This document shows, in pieces, positions 9,692 through 18,221 of a DNA stretch of 64,000 nucleotides. The notes under the pieces were generated by a model that did no database searches, was not told where the DNA came from, and worked only from the letters and a program-made list of their open reading frames with translations. The DNA comes from an uncultured Flavobacteriaceae bacterium (GTDB taxonomy: Bacteria > Bacteroidota > Bacteroidia > Flavobacteriales > Flavobacteriaceae): assembly GCA_947494565.1 (NCBI GenBank), contig CANLVG010000011.1:145733-209732 (forward strand), in the 5' to 3' direction. The translations under genes were made by a program, and so were the position numbers. The number at the start of each line of letters is the position of its first letter. Position 1 is the stretch's first letter.

Positions 9692-10648
9692 ATGGATTTA
9701 ACTAACCCCCTGGTTTACGGAGTTCCCGCTTTTATCGCCTTTATTTTATTGGAAATCACCTATAGCCATACGCATGGAGACAAAGATTTGTACGTATGGA
9801 AAGATTTAATGGCGAGTGGTGCCATGGGTATCGGTTCTGCCATATTAGGGCCATTGATCAAGGTAACCGTGCTGATCGTCGTTTTTAATTTCACCTATGA
9901 ATTGTTCAATCCTGAAGTTGATGGGGTGCGAATGAATATCATGGGCTATAAATCTTTTGGCTATGAGTGGTATATCTTTCTACTCTGCCAACTCGCGGAT
10001 GATTTTACCTATTATTGGTTTCATAGGGCCAATCACGAAATACGGCTGCTATGGGCTGCGCATATCGTACATCATTCCTCAGACCATTTTAATTTAGGTA
10101 CCGCCATTCGAAACGGCTGGTTTACGTTGCTTTATAAGCCTTTCTTCTATATGTGGATGCCGGCGATCGGGTTTCCGGTAGAGGTGGTGATTTTTGCGTT
10201 GGCTATCGAGTCGTTCTGGCAATTTCAATTACATTCGAAATATGTTCCGAAAATGGGGTGGATCGAAAAGATATTCAATACGCATACCATGCATCAGGTA
10301 CATCACTCGCAAAATGTGGAGTACCTTGACAAAAACCACGGTGGGTTCTTGAATATTTTTGACAAGATATTCGGCACATGGAAGGAACTGGATGATGATG
10401 TTGAAGTCAAGTTCGGGGTAATTCACGCGCCTGATTCCTATAACCCTTTGGTCATCCTCACCCATGAATTCAAGGACATTTGGAACGATATGAAAAAGTC
10501 GCCCAATTTATGGCATAAGTTCATGTATGTTTTCGGCCCTCCGGGTTGGAGCCATGACGGTAGCACCATGACGGTAAAGCAGCAGCAACGCTTGTTTAAA
10601 GAACAACAGTCTCAAAATCCACAAATGGTCTTTGAACGGCCTAATTGA
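9692..10648 (+). CDS. Sterol desaturase / fatty acid hydroxylase superfamily protein
   Basis: A polytopic membrane di-iron oxygenase of 318 residues. The eight-His signature is visible: HRANHE near residue 110, HIVHH near 123 and HTMHQVHH near 198, with an extra His in QFQLHSKY near 181. The N terminus has two hydrophobic segments (about 10-25 and 45-75), and another pair lies at about 150-180. Members hydroxylate or desaturate sterols, fatty acids, carotenoids or ether lipids. In flavobacteria the substrate is usually unknown, and nothing nearby fixes it. It is monocistronic and converges on the ACT gene. Confidence 0.88.
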   Translation: MDLTNPLVYGVPAFIAFILLEITYSHTHGDKDLYVWKDLMASGAMGIGSAILGPLIKVTVLIVVFNFTYELFNPEVDGVRMNIMGYKSFGYEWYIFLLCQLADDFTYYWFHRANHEIRLLWAAHIVHHSSDHFNLGTAIRNGWFTLLYKPFFYMWMPAIGFPVEVVIFALAIESFWQFQLHSKYVPKMGWIEKIFNTHTMHQVHHSQNVEYLDKNHGGFLNIFDKIFGTWKELDDDVEVKFGVIHAPDSYNPLVILTHEFKDIWNDMKKSPNLWHKFMYVFGPPGWSHDGSTMTVKQQQRLFKEQQSQNPQMVFERPN

Positions 10649-10763
10649 GAAGAGCGTAAGGAAAATCATAGCCTTTGGGCATATTTCATACATCTTTTAG
10701 AACGCTATGTGGCCTCAAAGGGCATGTAGGTTTACTCCTAACACCGAACCCCAACTTTTACAA

Positions 10764-11162
10764 TCACCCTGTTTTGGATAATTGTTTCAACAGATTGACG
10801 GCCTTTTCTGCATCGGAGTGTTCGACAAAAAGATGATCGTGGTAAAATCCTGCGATCACATTACAACTGATGTGGTTTTGGGCGAGAACTTCTGAAATGG
10901 CGGCGGTCAATCCGACCGCGTTAAGAGCGGAATGTACTTCTAGGGTAATCCAGGCAGCAACAAAGTCATATTCAAGATGAAGTGCATCGGCTTTCGATTG
11001 TTCCAGTACAAGGGTCACCCCTTCGACTTCCTTAAATTCACAAATGGTATCGTGGCGATCAATGTCATTAACATCGGCTACTGTGGTAAATACATAACTC
11101 CCATGCTGCAGGGTAGGCGTCATGTTTCGAATCAGTTCGGTAAGATTGGTTTCCCCTGACAT
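10764..11162 (-). CDS. ACT domain-containing protein (two ACT-like halves)
   Basis: A small soluble protein of 132 residues. The N-terminal half (about 1-65, with LTELIRNMTPTLQHGSYVFTTV) and the C-terminal half (about 66-130, with WITLEVHSALNAVGLTAAIS) match the paired ACT_3/ACT_7 arrangement of small amino-acid-binding regulators. The second half has the usual ACT pattern of a helix (VGLTAAISEVLAQNHI) followed by a strand with HDHLFVEHSDAEKAV. No catalytic domain is attached, so a ligand-sensing role is inferred. It reads toward the desaturase gene and shares the minus strand with terC, 64 bp upstream. Confidence 0.82.
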   Translation of the reverse strand: MSGETNLTELIRNMTPTLQHGSYVFTTVADVNDIDRHDTICEFKEVEGVTLVLEQSKADALHLEYDFVAAWITLEVHSALNAVGLTAAISEVLAQNHISCNVIAGFYHDHLFVEHSDAEKAVNLLKQLSKTG

Positions 11163-11226
11163 GCCCTTAATATTTTAACGTAATCTGGTTCTCGATATAA
11201 CCTCTAGAGGCAAACAACATCCAAAC

Positions 11227-12045
11227 TCACTCTTCCGAAGGAATTTCCCTGATTTCCGATTTCGTATTCTTTTTCATGCGCAAGTCTAAAAATTCGACCA
11301 ATAATGAGAAGGCGATAGCGAAATAGAGATAGCCTTTAGGTATGATGCCCACTTCATTACCGAAAACGACCAAATGGGCGATATGGGCGCCTTCCGCTAT
11401 CAACATAAAACCAATGAGAATCAAAAAGGAAAGTCCTAATATCTGAATGGATGGGTGCTTATTCACAAAGTTGCCAACGGGATTGGCAAACAACATCATG
11501 ATCACTACGGATATAACCACGGCAATGATCATCAGCACAAGGGCATCATTCGGATTGGGTGAGATGCCATTGGTCATTCCGATTGCGGTCAAAATGGAGT
11601 CGAATGAAAATACGATATTGATAAGGGTTATTTGTATGATAGCTTTCCTCATTGAGGTGGATCGACCTCTTTTCACTTCAATTTCATCATGGCCCTTGTG
11701 TTCTACTTTTTCATGAATCTCACGTGTACTTTTATAGAGGAGAAAGAGGCCTCCCGCAAATAAGATCAGCGCTTGACCGCTCACCCCTCCGGAAATCCAT
11801 CCTTTATCAAAAACCCAAAAGGGTTTTGAGGCGGCAGTTAACCAGGTAATACCGAATAGCAATACAATTCGCATGACCATGGCCAGCACAAGCCCGATAT
11901 TCGTCGCCCTCTTTCGCTGTCCTTCCTCCAATTTGCCGGCTGCGATTGAAATGAAAATGATATTATCAATTCCAAGAACAATTTCTAAAAAGGTCAAGGT
12001 TAAAAGTGCGATCCAGGCATCAGGACTTGCGAATATTTCGAACAT
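11227..12045 (-). CDS. TerC family integral membrane protein
   Basis: A 272-residue inner-membrane protein with about seven helices. The family signature TFLEIVLGIDNIIFI lies at about residues 17-31, and the matching acidic helix INIVFSFDSILTAIGM at about 140-155. The acidic residues in these helices are thought to handle metal ions (manganese, tellurite resistance). A cytoplasmic charged loop at about 110-130 (HEKVEHKGHDEIEVKRGR) is typical. The C terminus is short and lacks the CBS or CorC domains found in longer relatives. It is 11 bp from the next minus-strand gene, so the two may form an operon. Confidence 0.92.
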   Translation of the reverse strand: MFEIFASPDAWIALLTLTFLEIVLGIDNIIFISIAAGKLEEGQRKRATNIGLVLAMVMRIVLLFGITWLTAASKPFWVFDKGWISGGVSGQALILFAGGLFLLYKSTREIHEKVEHKGHDEIEVKRGRSTSMRKAIIQITLINIVFSFDSILTAIGMTNGISPNPNDALVLMIIAVVISVVIMMLFANPVGNFVNKHPSIQILGLSFLILIGFMLIAEGAHIAHLVVFGNEVGIIPKGYLYFAIAFSLLVEFLDLRMKKNTKSEIREIPSEE

Positions 12046-12056
12046 GGTTGAAGTGT

Positions 12057-12431
12057 TTAGTTGGTTTTTGTGACAGTGCCCCTTTGTTTCTTGGCCTCCC
12101 CCACAATACTGTATTCAAATGTATAAGAATTATCGGTGGTAGACAATATTTTCATATGTATGGGTTTCTCTTCGGCCTTGCTTTTTGGATTTAATTTTTT
12201 TACGATATACTCGCAATCATTGATCCACCGCACCGAGGAAGAATCTGCTTTACCAGCAAAATAGTCCACTTCCAAGTTGTCGTTTCTGGTAAAGGTGGTT
12301 TTGAGTTCTTTGCCATCGACTATGGAAGTGAAGGAAAAGGCACCGTTTTTAAAATCGGAACAATTGCGTTCAGGCTCATAACAGCCTAAGAGGACAACAA
12401 AGAGGAGAATCAGGTATAGGGTTTTCAACAT
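12057..12431 (-). CDS. Small lipoprotein of unknown function
   Basis: A 124-residue protein with a lipoprotein signal peptide (MLKTLYLILLFVVLLGCYEP; lipobox LLGC, Cys about residue 17). The mature part has a compact beta-rich pattern, with Cys at about residues 24 and 69 (NCSDFKNG and WINDCEYIVKKL) that could pair as a disulfide. Homologues seem common in flavobacteria, and some have been labelled topoisomerase IV in databases. I believe that name is a carry-over error, and nothing in the sequence supports it. It lies 11 bp upstream of terC. Confidence 0.75.
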   Translation of the reverse strand: MLKTLYLILLFVVLLGCYEPERNCSDFKNGAFSFTSIVDGKELKTTFTRNDNLEVDYFAGKADSSSVRWINDCEYIVKKLNPKSKAEEKPIHMKILSTTDNSYTFEYSIVGEAKKQRGTVTKTN

Positions 12432-12546
12432 GAGTACAAAATAATGAAATAGGAAGGAGTTGTCGATAGCCCAACCCCTCTTTTTTTAACGATTTCGATT
12501 TTTTTGTGGCTCTTGCTGCCGCTATGCCTCGATTGAACTATTTTTG

Positions 12547-13662
12547 ATGAAACTCCTTAGGGCGATTATGATCACGAAACCAGCGTATACAAAGTTTAAA
12601 GAAATCAGGGTTCAAGGCCGCTACGTTACGAATGCGCACATCATTCCACTTTTAGAGGAAAAAAAGGAGGGATTTGAGGTTGAAACTATAGGATATTCTG
12701 TTCGTAAACGACCGATTCATTCCATTACTTTGGGAAGTGGACCTTTAAAGATCTTAATGTGGTCTCAAATGCACGGCAATGAGTCCACTACCACAAAAAG
12801 CGTGTTGGACCTCCTTAATTTTTTAAGTGCGAACGAGAAGTATTCGCAGCATATCCGTAAACAATGTACCCTTAGGATCATTCCTATTTTGAATCCCGAT
12901 GGGGCAGCGGCTTATACGCGGGTGAATGCAAATCAAGTGGATCTCAATCGTGATGCCAAAACTAGAAGTCAGCCCGAAAGTACTATACTCCGAGGCGAGT
13001 ACGACAGCTTCGCACCTGATTTTTGTTTCAACTTGCACGACCAACGGACCATTTATAATGTAGGGTCGACTCCTAAACCTGCAACCCTTTCTTTTTTAGC
13101 CCCTGCCCACAATGTAGAACGAAGTATTTCGGAGACCAGACGAACGGCGATGCAGCTTATTGTGGCGATGAACGAAACCTTGGAGACCTTGATACCTGGC
13201 CAAATCGGACGGTATGATGATACCTTTAATGACAATTGCGTGGGGGATACGTTTCAACTATTGAATACACCGACTATTCTCTTTGAGGCCGGGCACTTTC
13301 ATGAAGACTATCGACGAGAACAGACGCGGGAGTATCTCTTTCATGCCTTGGTACATGTATTAAAAACCATTGCTGAAAATAAGATTGAAAGCTATAATGG
13401 CAATGCCTATTTTGAGATTCCTGAAAATCAAAAGGACTTTTTTGATATCCTAGTCCACAACGTTCCTGAAGAGAATTCCAACAAACGAAAAGATATCGGG
13501 ATTCTGTTTACAGAGGTCCTGGCGAACGGAAAAATCGATTTCGAACCAAGGGTTGTACAAGCTGGAAATCTCGAAGGATGTTTTGGGCACCAGACGTATG
13601 ATTTCTTGAACACAGCTGATCTTAAGGAACTAGAAAAACAAAATTTCCGCGAACTTCTGTAA
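12547..13662 (+). CDS. M14 family zinc carboxypeptidase
   Basis: A 371-residue metallopeptidase. The zinc ligands can be placed: H76 and E79 in QMHGNEST, and H164 in NLHDQR. The catalytic Glu is E247 in LFEAGHF, and the substrate-binding region contains VDLNRDA near residue 135. There is no convincing signal peptide, so it may act in the cytosol. Members with this plan trim peptides or murein fragments, and the exact substrate is unknown. The ATG at 12547 is chosen over the overlapping TTG at 12544; a later ATG at 12568 is also possible. It diverges from the lipoprotein-terC pair. Confidence 0.87.
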   Translation: MKLLRAIMITKPAYTKFKEIRVQGRYVTNAHIIPLLEEKKEGFEVETIGYSVRKRPIHSITLGSGPLKILMWSQMHGNESTTTKSVLDLLNFLSANEKYSQHIRKQCTLRIIPILNPDGAAAYTRVNANQVDLNRDAKTRSQPESTILRGEYDSFAPDFCFNLHDQRTIYNVGSTPKPATLSFLAPAHNVERSISETRRTAMQLIVAMNETLETLIPGQIGRYDDTFNDNCVGDTFQLLNTPTILFEAGHFHEDYRREQTREYLFHALVHVLKTIAENKIESYNGNAYFEIPENQKDFFDILVHNVPEENSNKRKDIGILFTEVLANGKIDFEPRVVQAGNLEGCFGHQTYDFLNTADLKELEKQNFRELL

Positions 13663-13755
13663 GACTATCTTTGAACATATTTAGATAAAATCAAAAAAAC
13701 ATTACGTTTTTGTTATAAAAAATGGTTAAATGATGCATTTTATCTCTTAAAGTCT

Positions 13756-13763
13756 TATTTTTG
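13756..13763 (+). promoter_or_regulatory. -7 element upstream of the Lrp/AsnC gene
   Basis: TATTTTTG matches TAnnTTTG and lies 19 bp before the start codon, in an A+T-rich gap. No clear -33 box was found. Confidence 0.45.
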
Positions 13764-13782
13764 CCCAAAAATCTGATAACCT

Positions 13783-14262
13783 ATGTCAAAAGTAAAATTA
13801 GACGAAATTGACCACCAAATTCTGGACATGCTCATTGACAATACCAGAACTCCCTTTACGGATATTGCCAAAAAATTGCTGATTTCAGCGGGGACTGTTC
13901 ACGTACGTGTCAAGAAAATGGAAGAATCAGGAATCATCAAAGGTTCTTCCTTAACTCTTGATTATGTGAAGTTGGGATATGCTTTTATCGCATACGTCGG
14001 CATCTTTTTAGAGAAAACACACCAGACAAAATTTGTGTTGGAACGTTTAGAACAAATTCCATATGTCACTATTGCGCATATCACGACCGGAAAATTCAAT
14101 ATTTTTTGCAAAATCAGAGCTAGGGATACGAATCATGCGAAGAACATCATCTTTAAAATCGATGATATCGAAGGCATCAGCAGAACCGAAACCATGATTT
14201 CCCTAGAAGAGAGTTTCAATGATAAGAAACGTTTGATGCATAAAATATTCAATGAATTGTAA
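13783..14262 (+). CDS. Lrp/AsnC family transcriptional regulator
   Basis: A 159-residue DNA-binding regulator. The N-terminal winged helix-turn-helix spans residues 1-55 (LDEIDHQILDMLIDNTRTPF, then AKKLLISAGTVHVRVKKME). A C-terminal RAM/ACT-like ligand domain follows (about 65-150, with YVTIAHITTGKFNIFCKIRA). Such proteins form octamers or discs and respond to amino acids. Nearby amino-acid catabolic genes (proline and alanine dehydrogenases) lie 2-5 kb away, but no direct link is shown. The gene is flanked by its own promoter-like site and a terminator. Confidence 0.94.
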   Translation: MSKVKLDEIDHQILDMLIDNTRTPFTDIAKKLLISAGTVHVRVKKMEESGIIKGSSLTLDYVKLGYAFIAYVGIFLEKTHQTKFVLERLEQIPYVTIAHITTGKFNIFCKIRARDTNHAKNIIFKIDDIEGISRTETMISLEESFNDKKRLMHKIFNEL

Positions 14263-14282
14263 TTAAACCTATTTTTTGAAAT

Positions 14283-14314
14283 AAATCCCATTCAGTTTTT
14301 GATTGGGATTTTTT
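14283..14314 (+). terminator. Intrinsic terminator after the Lrp/AsnC gene
   Basis: AATCCCA (14284-14290) and TGGGATT (14304-14310) are inverted and followed by TTTT. The stem is short but well placed, 21 bp after the stop. It also shows that the next gene starts at 14327 rather than at an in-frame TTG at 14303, which lies inside the stem. Confidence 0.6.
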
Positions 14315-14326
14315 ATTCGACAGCAA

Positions 14327-14845
14327 ATGAAAAAAAACGAATTGACATCACCGGAGTTTGAGGAGTTTTATGGAATCTACCTGAACACTTTGCCAGATGA
14401 TACGGTCTTAATGGACCAATTGAAAAAGGGACATGATAATTTTCCGAAGTTTATTAGGAGTATTCCGGAAGATAAATTGCAGTATGCCTATGCGGAAGGT
14501 AAATGGACAGTCGCTCAAGCCTTATTACATATCGTTGATTCAGAGCGTATTTTTCAATATCGTGCCTTCCGGTTTTCTCGGGAAGATGCTACGCCATTGA
14601 TGGGCTTTGATCAAGATGATTATGTACTGGAAAATGATTCAAGGGGAGCTACTCATGACCGTATAGTGAAGGCGTATCAAGTTGTTCGCGAGTCGACAAT
14701 ACAGGTGTTCGAGAACCTTGATGATCGAATGTTGAGACATATGGGTACGGCAAGTAATCTACAATGGAGCGTTGCCGGATTGGGTTTCGTAATCTGCGGC
14801 CATCAAAGACACCACAGAAATATCATACGGGAACGATACCTGTAA
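14327..14845 (+). CDS. DinB family protein
   Basis: A 172-residue four-helix-bundle protein of the DinB/YfiT superfamily. The three metal-binding His positions are plausible: one in QALLHIVDSE, and others in the C-terminal GHQRHHRNII. The motif KWTVAQALLHIVDSERIF is typical of the family. Bacterial members include bacillithiol or mycothiol-dependent transferases, and most are uncharacterised. The start at 14327 is preferred because the upstream candidate falls in a terminator. Its stop codon directly abuts the stop of the convergent minus-strand gene. Confidence 0.87.
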   Translation: MKKNELTSPEFEEFYGIYLNTLPDDTVLMDQLKKGHDNFPKFIRSIPEDKLQYAYAEGKWTVAQALLHIVDSERIFQYRAFRFSREDATPLMGFDQDDYVLENDSRGATHDRIVKAYQVVRESTIQVFENLDDRMLRHMGTASNLQWSVAGLGFVICGHQRHHRNIIRERYL

Positions 14846-15181
14846 TCAATCCAGGTCCATATCGTCATCTCCCTCGTTATCGGTATTGAATTCCGATTCG
14901 TAGTCGGTGGTATCCGCTTCTTCAAGCACGGCTTCTTGTTTTGTTTCGAGCTCCTTTTCGATATTATCCTCAAAATTGGAAATGAAGCTGGCGAGGCTCT
15001 TGCTTATCTTCACAAGATAAAGGGTATCCGAAGTTTGGATTTCCACAGCTTCTACGATTTCACCATGGCCATTTCTAAAAGAAATGATATCGTCGTCACC
15101 ATACCCATCAGGATAGGTTTCGATCAATAAGGCTGCCAATTCATGGTCTAACTTTTTGTAATCAACAAGTTTACGTAACAT
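14846..15181 (-). CDS. Conserved protein of unknown function with acidic tail
   Basis: A 111-residue soluble protein that I cannot assign to a named family. The first 75 residues alternate helix and strand (LVDYKKLDHELAALLIETYP; FRNGHGEIVEAVEIQTSDT). The rest is strongly acidic (many Glu and Asp, ending DDDMDLD). The acidic tail resembles that of small nucleic-acid mimic or chaperone-like proteins, but this is only an impression. It follows aroB on the same strand by reading direction, and converges stop-to-stop with the DinB gene with no spacer. Confidence 0.7.
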   Translation of the reverse strand: MLRKLVDYKKLDHELAALLIETYPDGYGDDDIISFRNGHGEIVEAVEIQTSDTLYLVKISKSLASFISNFEDNIEKELETKQEAVLEEADTTDYESEFNTDNEGDDDMDLD

Positions 15182-15283
15182 AGTAGTAGGTTTGATCTGG
15201 TTTTTTATTTAGATACCTAAACTATGTTTTTTTTTCTTTCGAATTTCTAAAGAGTTGTCAATGACTTGATTTAGTATATGAAT

Positions 15284-16351
15284 CTATTGTTCTTTGTAGT
15301 ATGCGAATGCTTCCCGATACAAATTTATTGGAATTTGAACATCGATTACCGGTTCACCGATACGCTTGAGCAGTACAAAATTAATATTGCCATGTGAGTT
15401 TTTCTTATCGAATTTCAAGAGGGAAAGAATATTATATATATCCTCATCCGTAAATTCGACTTTCGCGTACCTACTGAGGAAGGTAGTTTTGATATCCCTG
15501 AGTTCATTTTCTGAAAGTCCCGATAACTGATGTGCAAGATAGCCCTCTAAGATCATTCCAATGGCGATGGCCTCTCCGTGCAGTAGGGTCTCATGATCGG
15601 GGCTTTCTAAAAAATAAGACTCGATAGCATGCCCTAACGTATGACCGTAGTTCAGTATTTTTCGTAGCCCTTGTTCCGTAGGATCCTCGATAACCACACT
15701 GTTTTTGATCTGTACCGAGGTGTGTATCATCGTATCAAGTCCATCAAAGGTTGAAACCGCCTTTAGGGTTTCCCAGTACGGGTTGCTCTGAATAAGGCCA
15801 TGTTTGAGCATTTCGGCATATCCGCTCTGTAACTGACGTTCTTCCAATGTCTTTAGAAATTCACTGATGACCAAAACCATTTTGGGTTGGTTGATTACCC
15901 CGATCTGGTTTTTTAACGACCCAAGGTCGACACCGGTTTTTCCACCTACCGAGGCATCTACCATGGCCAGTAGCGTTGTGGGTACGTTTATAAAATCCAC
16001 TCCGCGTTTGAAAGTCGATGCGACAAACCCGCCAAGGTCCGTGACCACGCCACCACCTAAATTAATGACCAAACTCTTGCGATCCGCATCAAGTTCAGAG
16101 AGCGCCCTCCATAAATTCATGCAGGTATCGATATTCTTATTGACCTCTCCAGAAGGGATTTCCAGCACCTCAAAATGATAATCTCCCTCAATAGCGGCCA
16201 TAAACGAGGGTAAGCAACACTCATAGGTATTCTCATCGACGATGATAAAAAGGGAAGAGTACGCACTCTGCGCTAAATGTTCGTTCAAACTTTGATACGC
16301 GAGCTGATTGAAATGGACTGCATAGGCAGTGGTTCTTATGGATTCCATCAT
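15284..16351 (-). CDS. aroB: 3-dehydroquinate synthase
   Basis: Converts DAHP to 3-dehydroquinate, the second step of the shikimate pathway. The 355 residues match AroB. Key motifs are NLGGGVVTDLGGFVASTFKR (about 98-117, NAD binding), FINVPTTLLAMVDASVGGKT (Lys and Asp around the active site), and the metal ligands in SGYAEMLKHGLI and LNYGHTLGHAIE. It is not grouped with other aro genes here. The ATG at 16351 (MESIRTTAYAV after an initial Met) is the natural start. Confidence 0.96.
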   Translation of the reverse strand: MMESIRTTAYAVHFNQLAYQSLNEHLAQSAYSSLFIIVDENTYECCLPSFMAAIEGDYHFEVLEIPSGEVNKNIDTCMNLWRALSELDADRKSLVINLGGGVVTDLGGFVASTFKRGVDFINVPTTLLAMVDASVGGKTGVDLGSLKNQIGVINQPKMVLVISEFLKTLEERQLQSGYAEMLKHGLIQSNPYWETLKAVSTFDGLDTMIHTSVQIKNSVVIEDPTEQGLRKILNYGHTLGHAIESYFLESPDHETLLHGEAIAIGMILEGYLAHQLSGLSENELRDIKTTFLSRYAKVEFTDEDIYNILSLLKFDKKNSHGNINFVLLKRIGEPVIDVQIPINLYREAFAYYKEQ

Positions 16352-16449
16352 GGGTTAGATGCTTTGTGTTGCCGTCACAACAAGAGGTGAGGACATTAAG
16401 CCTGCAAAATAAAGGTTATTTTTTATCAAAAGAATAGAATTCAGGTCTT

Positions 16450-16457
16450 TATCTTTG
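16450..16457 (+). promoter_or_regulatory. -7 element upstream of proline dehydrogenase
   Basis: TATCTTTG is a perfect TAnnTTTG match, 23 bp before the start codon, in the divergent aroB/proline dehydrogenase gap. Confidence 0.5.
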
Positions 16458-16480
16458 ACATCGTTAATTTTCTGAATACT

Positions 16481-17647
16481 ATGGATCGAATTTTTGAAGA
16501 TACAGCGACGGCCTTTGCCTTAAAAACCGACTCTGAATTAGAACGTGCCTATTTTTTGTTCAAGATGATTGCCAACGAACCCCTGGTACGCATCGGCACG
16601 GCCATGACCAATTTTGCCATTAAGGCGAATTTGCCGGTAGAAGGGTTGATACGGGCGACGGTCTTTGATCATTTTTGTGGTGGTGTGAATGAAGAAGACT
16701 GCTTACCTGTGGTAGATCGTATGTTCGAGAAAGGGGTATGTTCCGTTTTGGATTATTCGGTAGAAGGCAAGAACGAAGAAGACCCGTTTGATAACGCCCT
16801 AGAGATGATCCTTAGGCTATTGGATTTTGTTAAAGAAAAGGATTCCATCCCTTTTGCCGTTTTCAAACCGACGGGTTTCGGGCGTTTTGCGCTTTACGAA
16901 AAAGTAAGTCAGGGAAAACCACTTACCGAAAAGGAATCGAAAGAATGGCAGCGGGTCATCAATAGATTTGATAAGGTCTGTAAAAAGGCCTATGACCTTG
17001 ATGTTTCCCTTTTGATCGATGGAGAAGAAAGCTGGATGCAAGATGCAGCGGATCAAGTGGTGGAAGACCTCATGCGGACATACAACACCAAAAAGGCCAT
17101 TGTTTTCAATACGTTGCAGATGTACCGTTGGGATCGTTTGGACTACCTCAAGGGATTACATGAAAGAGGAAAAGCAGACGGGTTCAAGATCGGAATGAAA
17201 GTGGTTCGTGGTGCCTACATGGAAAAAGAGAACGACCGAGCGGAAGAGCATGGGTATACTTCCCCGATTTGTGCTTCGAAGCAGGCCACAGATGAAAATT
17301 TTGATGCCGCCATCAAATACATGCTAGAAAACTTGGAAGGTATTTCACTTTTTGCGGGCACACACAATGAAGAGAGTAGTTATCAACTGATGGAGCTGAT
17401 GTCCGATTTGAACATCTCCAATGCCGACCCCAGAATTTGGTTCGGACAGTTGTACGGCATGAGCGATCACATTTCCTTTAATTTGGCGGATAAGGGATAC
17501 AATGTCGCCAAGTACTTGCCTTTCGGTCCTGTGAAAGACGTTATGCCCTACTTGATCCGTAGAGCGGAGGAGAATACTTCCGTTGCCGGGCAGACCACCC
17601 GTGAACTATCGTTATTGAAAAAAGAACGGAAACGCAGAAAAATCTAG
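16481..17647 (+). CDS. Proline dehydrogenase (monofunctional)
   Basis: An FAD-dependent enzyme that oxidises proline to pyrroline-5-carboxylate. The 388 residues cover only the PRODH beta-alpha barrel, so this is not a full PutA fusion. FAD and substrate-binding motifs are visible: FKPTGFGRF near residue 128, LLIDGEESWMQ near 181, KIGMKVVRGAYMEKENDRA near 236, and the C-terminal RRAEENTSVAGQT whose Arg pair binds the proline carboxylate. The P5C dehydrogenase partner must be elsewhere. A heptamer tandem repeat begins 6 bp after the stop. Confidence 0.95.
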   Translation: MDRIFEDTATAFALKTDSELERAYFLFKMIANEPLVRIGTAMTNFAIKANLPVEGLIRATVFDHFCGGVNEEDCLPVVDRMFEKGVCSVLDYSVEGKNEEDPFDNALEMILRLLDFVKEKDSIPFAVFKPTGFGRFALYEKVSQGKPLTEKESKEWQRVINRFDKVCKKAYDLDVSLLIDGEESWMQDAADQVVEDLMRTYNTKKAIVFNTLQMYRWDRLDYLKGLHERGKADGFKIGMKVVRGAYMEKENDRAEEHGYTSPICASKQATDENFDAAIKYMLENLEGISLFAGTHNEESSYQLMELMSDLNISNADPRIWFGQLYGMSDHISFNLADKGYNVAKYLPFGPVKDVMPYLIRRAEENTSVAGQTTRELSLLKKERKRRKI

Positions 17648-17652
17648 TTATT

Positions 17653-17694
17653 AGTAAGCAGTAAGCAGTAAGCAGTAAGCAGTAAGCAGTAAGC
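17653..17694. repeat. Heptamer tandem repeat (AGTAAGC) x6
   Basis: Six perfect head-to-tail copies of the 7-bp unit AGTAAGC lie between the convergent proline dehydrogenase gene and the next minus-strand gene. Decayed relatives follow (AATTAGCAGTGACC, and CGTAAAG repeated near 17735). The unit length of 7 would shift frame if it were translated, but the block is intergenic. A microsatellite of this kind can slip in copy number between strains. Confidence 0.95.
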
Positions 17695-17708
17695 AATTAG
17701 CAGTGACC

Positions 17709-17800
17709 AATTCTGAATTATTTTCAAATATCAGACGTAAAGCGTAAAGCGTGAGATTTGGAATTTGAAATTTTTTGAGGGCAATGAACAATTCAGAATT
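17709..17800. repeat. Inverted 11-bp pair flanking a repeat-derived spacer
   Basis: AATTCTGAATT at 17709-17719 recurs inverted as AATTCAGAATT at 17790-17800. The second copy overlaps the stop region of the 17793-18200 gene. Each arm is itself nearly palindromic, so chance is possible. With the heptamer block next to it, the gap looks like a remnant of a short non-coding repeat element. Confidence 0.5.
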
Positions 17801-18200
17801 CAGCTACTACTTCAAAATCCATAATGACCACTTTGTTTGCGCAATTGGCAACGTTGATTCGGGTCAGACCTTCATCCGTTTCGTGATTGATCCGATATTT
17901 TTTACAAGGTGCGGCCTCCGTATCGCTTTTGGAAAAATCAACATCCCCAGCGGTGAAAAAAATATGCAATGCAGTGGTATCCAATTCCTTGTTTTGTAGC
18001 ATTGTCCCTATTTCATCAGAATAAGTAATGGGTTTGGATCGCATATCCTTCAGCGTGCGGCAGTTGGGCAGATAACAAAAAGAGACGCCCGTCTCCTCGG
18101 TCTTTTTCTTAAAAAAGAAGGCGAGAAAAACTATACCAATGGAAAGACCGAATAAATAAAAACCAAGACGTTTAAAAAAACTGGCATCGAATAAGGACAT
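17793..18200 (-). CDS. Single-pass membrane protein, possibly DUF4258
   Basis: A 135-residue protein with one membrane helix near the N terminus (RLGFYLFGLSIGIVFLAFFF at about 11-30) followed by a Lys-rich stop-transfer KKK. The soluble part holds three conserved-looking Cys (FCYLPNCRTL and APCKKY, with NCANK later) and ends in strands typical of a small alpha/beta domain. I think it resembles DUF4258 proteins that often sit beside ald in flavobacteria, from memory only. It is 21 bp downstream of ald on the same strand, so the two are likely co-transcribed. Function unknown. Confidence 0.72.
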   Translation of the reverse strand: MSLFDASFFKRLGFYLFGLSIGIVFLAFFFKKKTEETGVSFCYLPNCRTLKDMRSKPITYSDEIGTMLQNKELDTTALHIFFTAGDVDFSKSDTEAAPCKKYRINHETDEGLTRINVANCANKVVIMDFEVVAEF

Positions 18201-18221
18201 AGGAATCGCTTTGGGGCTTTC

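Noticed and set aside
12544..12546. TTG start for the M14 carboxypeptidase one codon before ATG 12547
   Set aside because: The ATG directly after it is the simpler start, and no sequence feature favours the TTG.
14303..14326. Upstream start of the DinB gene at a TTG
   Set aside because: It lies inside the stem of the terminator of the preceding gene; the ATG at 14327 leaves a normal DinB length.
17653..17694. AGTAAGC array considered as a CRISPR or phase-variation tract
   Set aside because: The unit is 7 bp with no spacers, and it lies between genes rather than in a coding frame or promoter, so it is only a tandem repeat.
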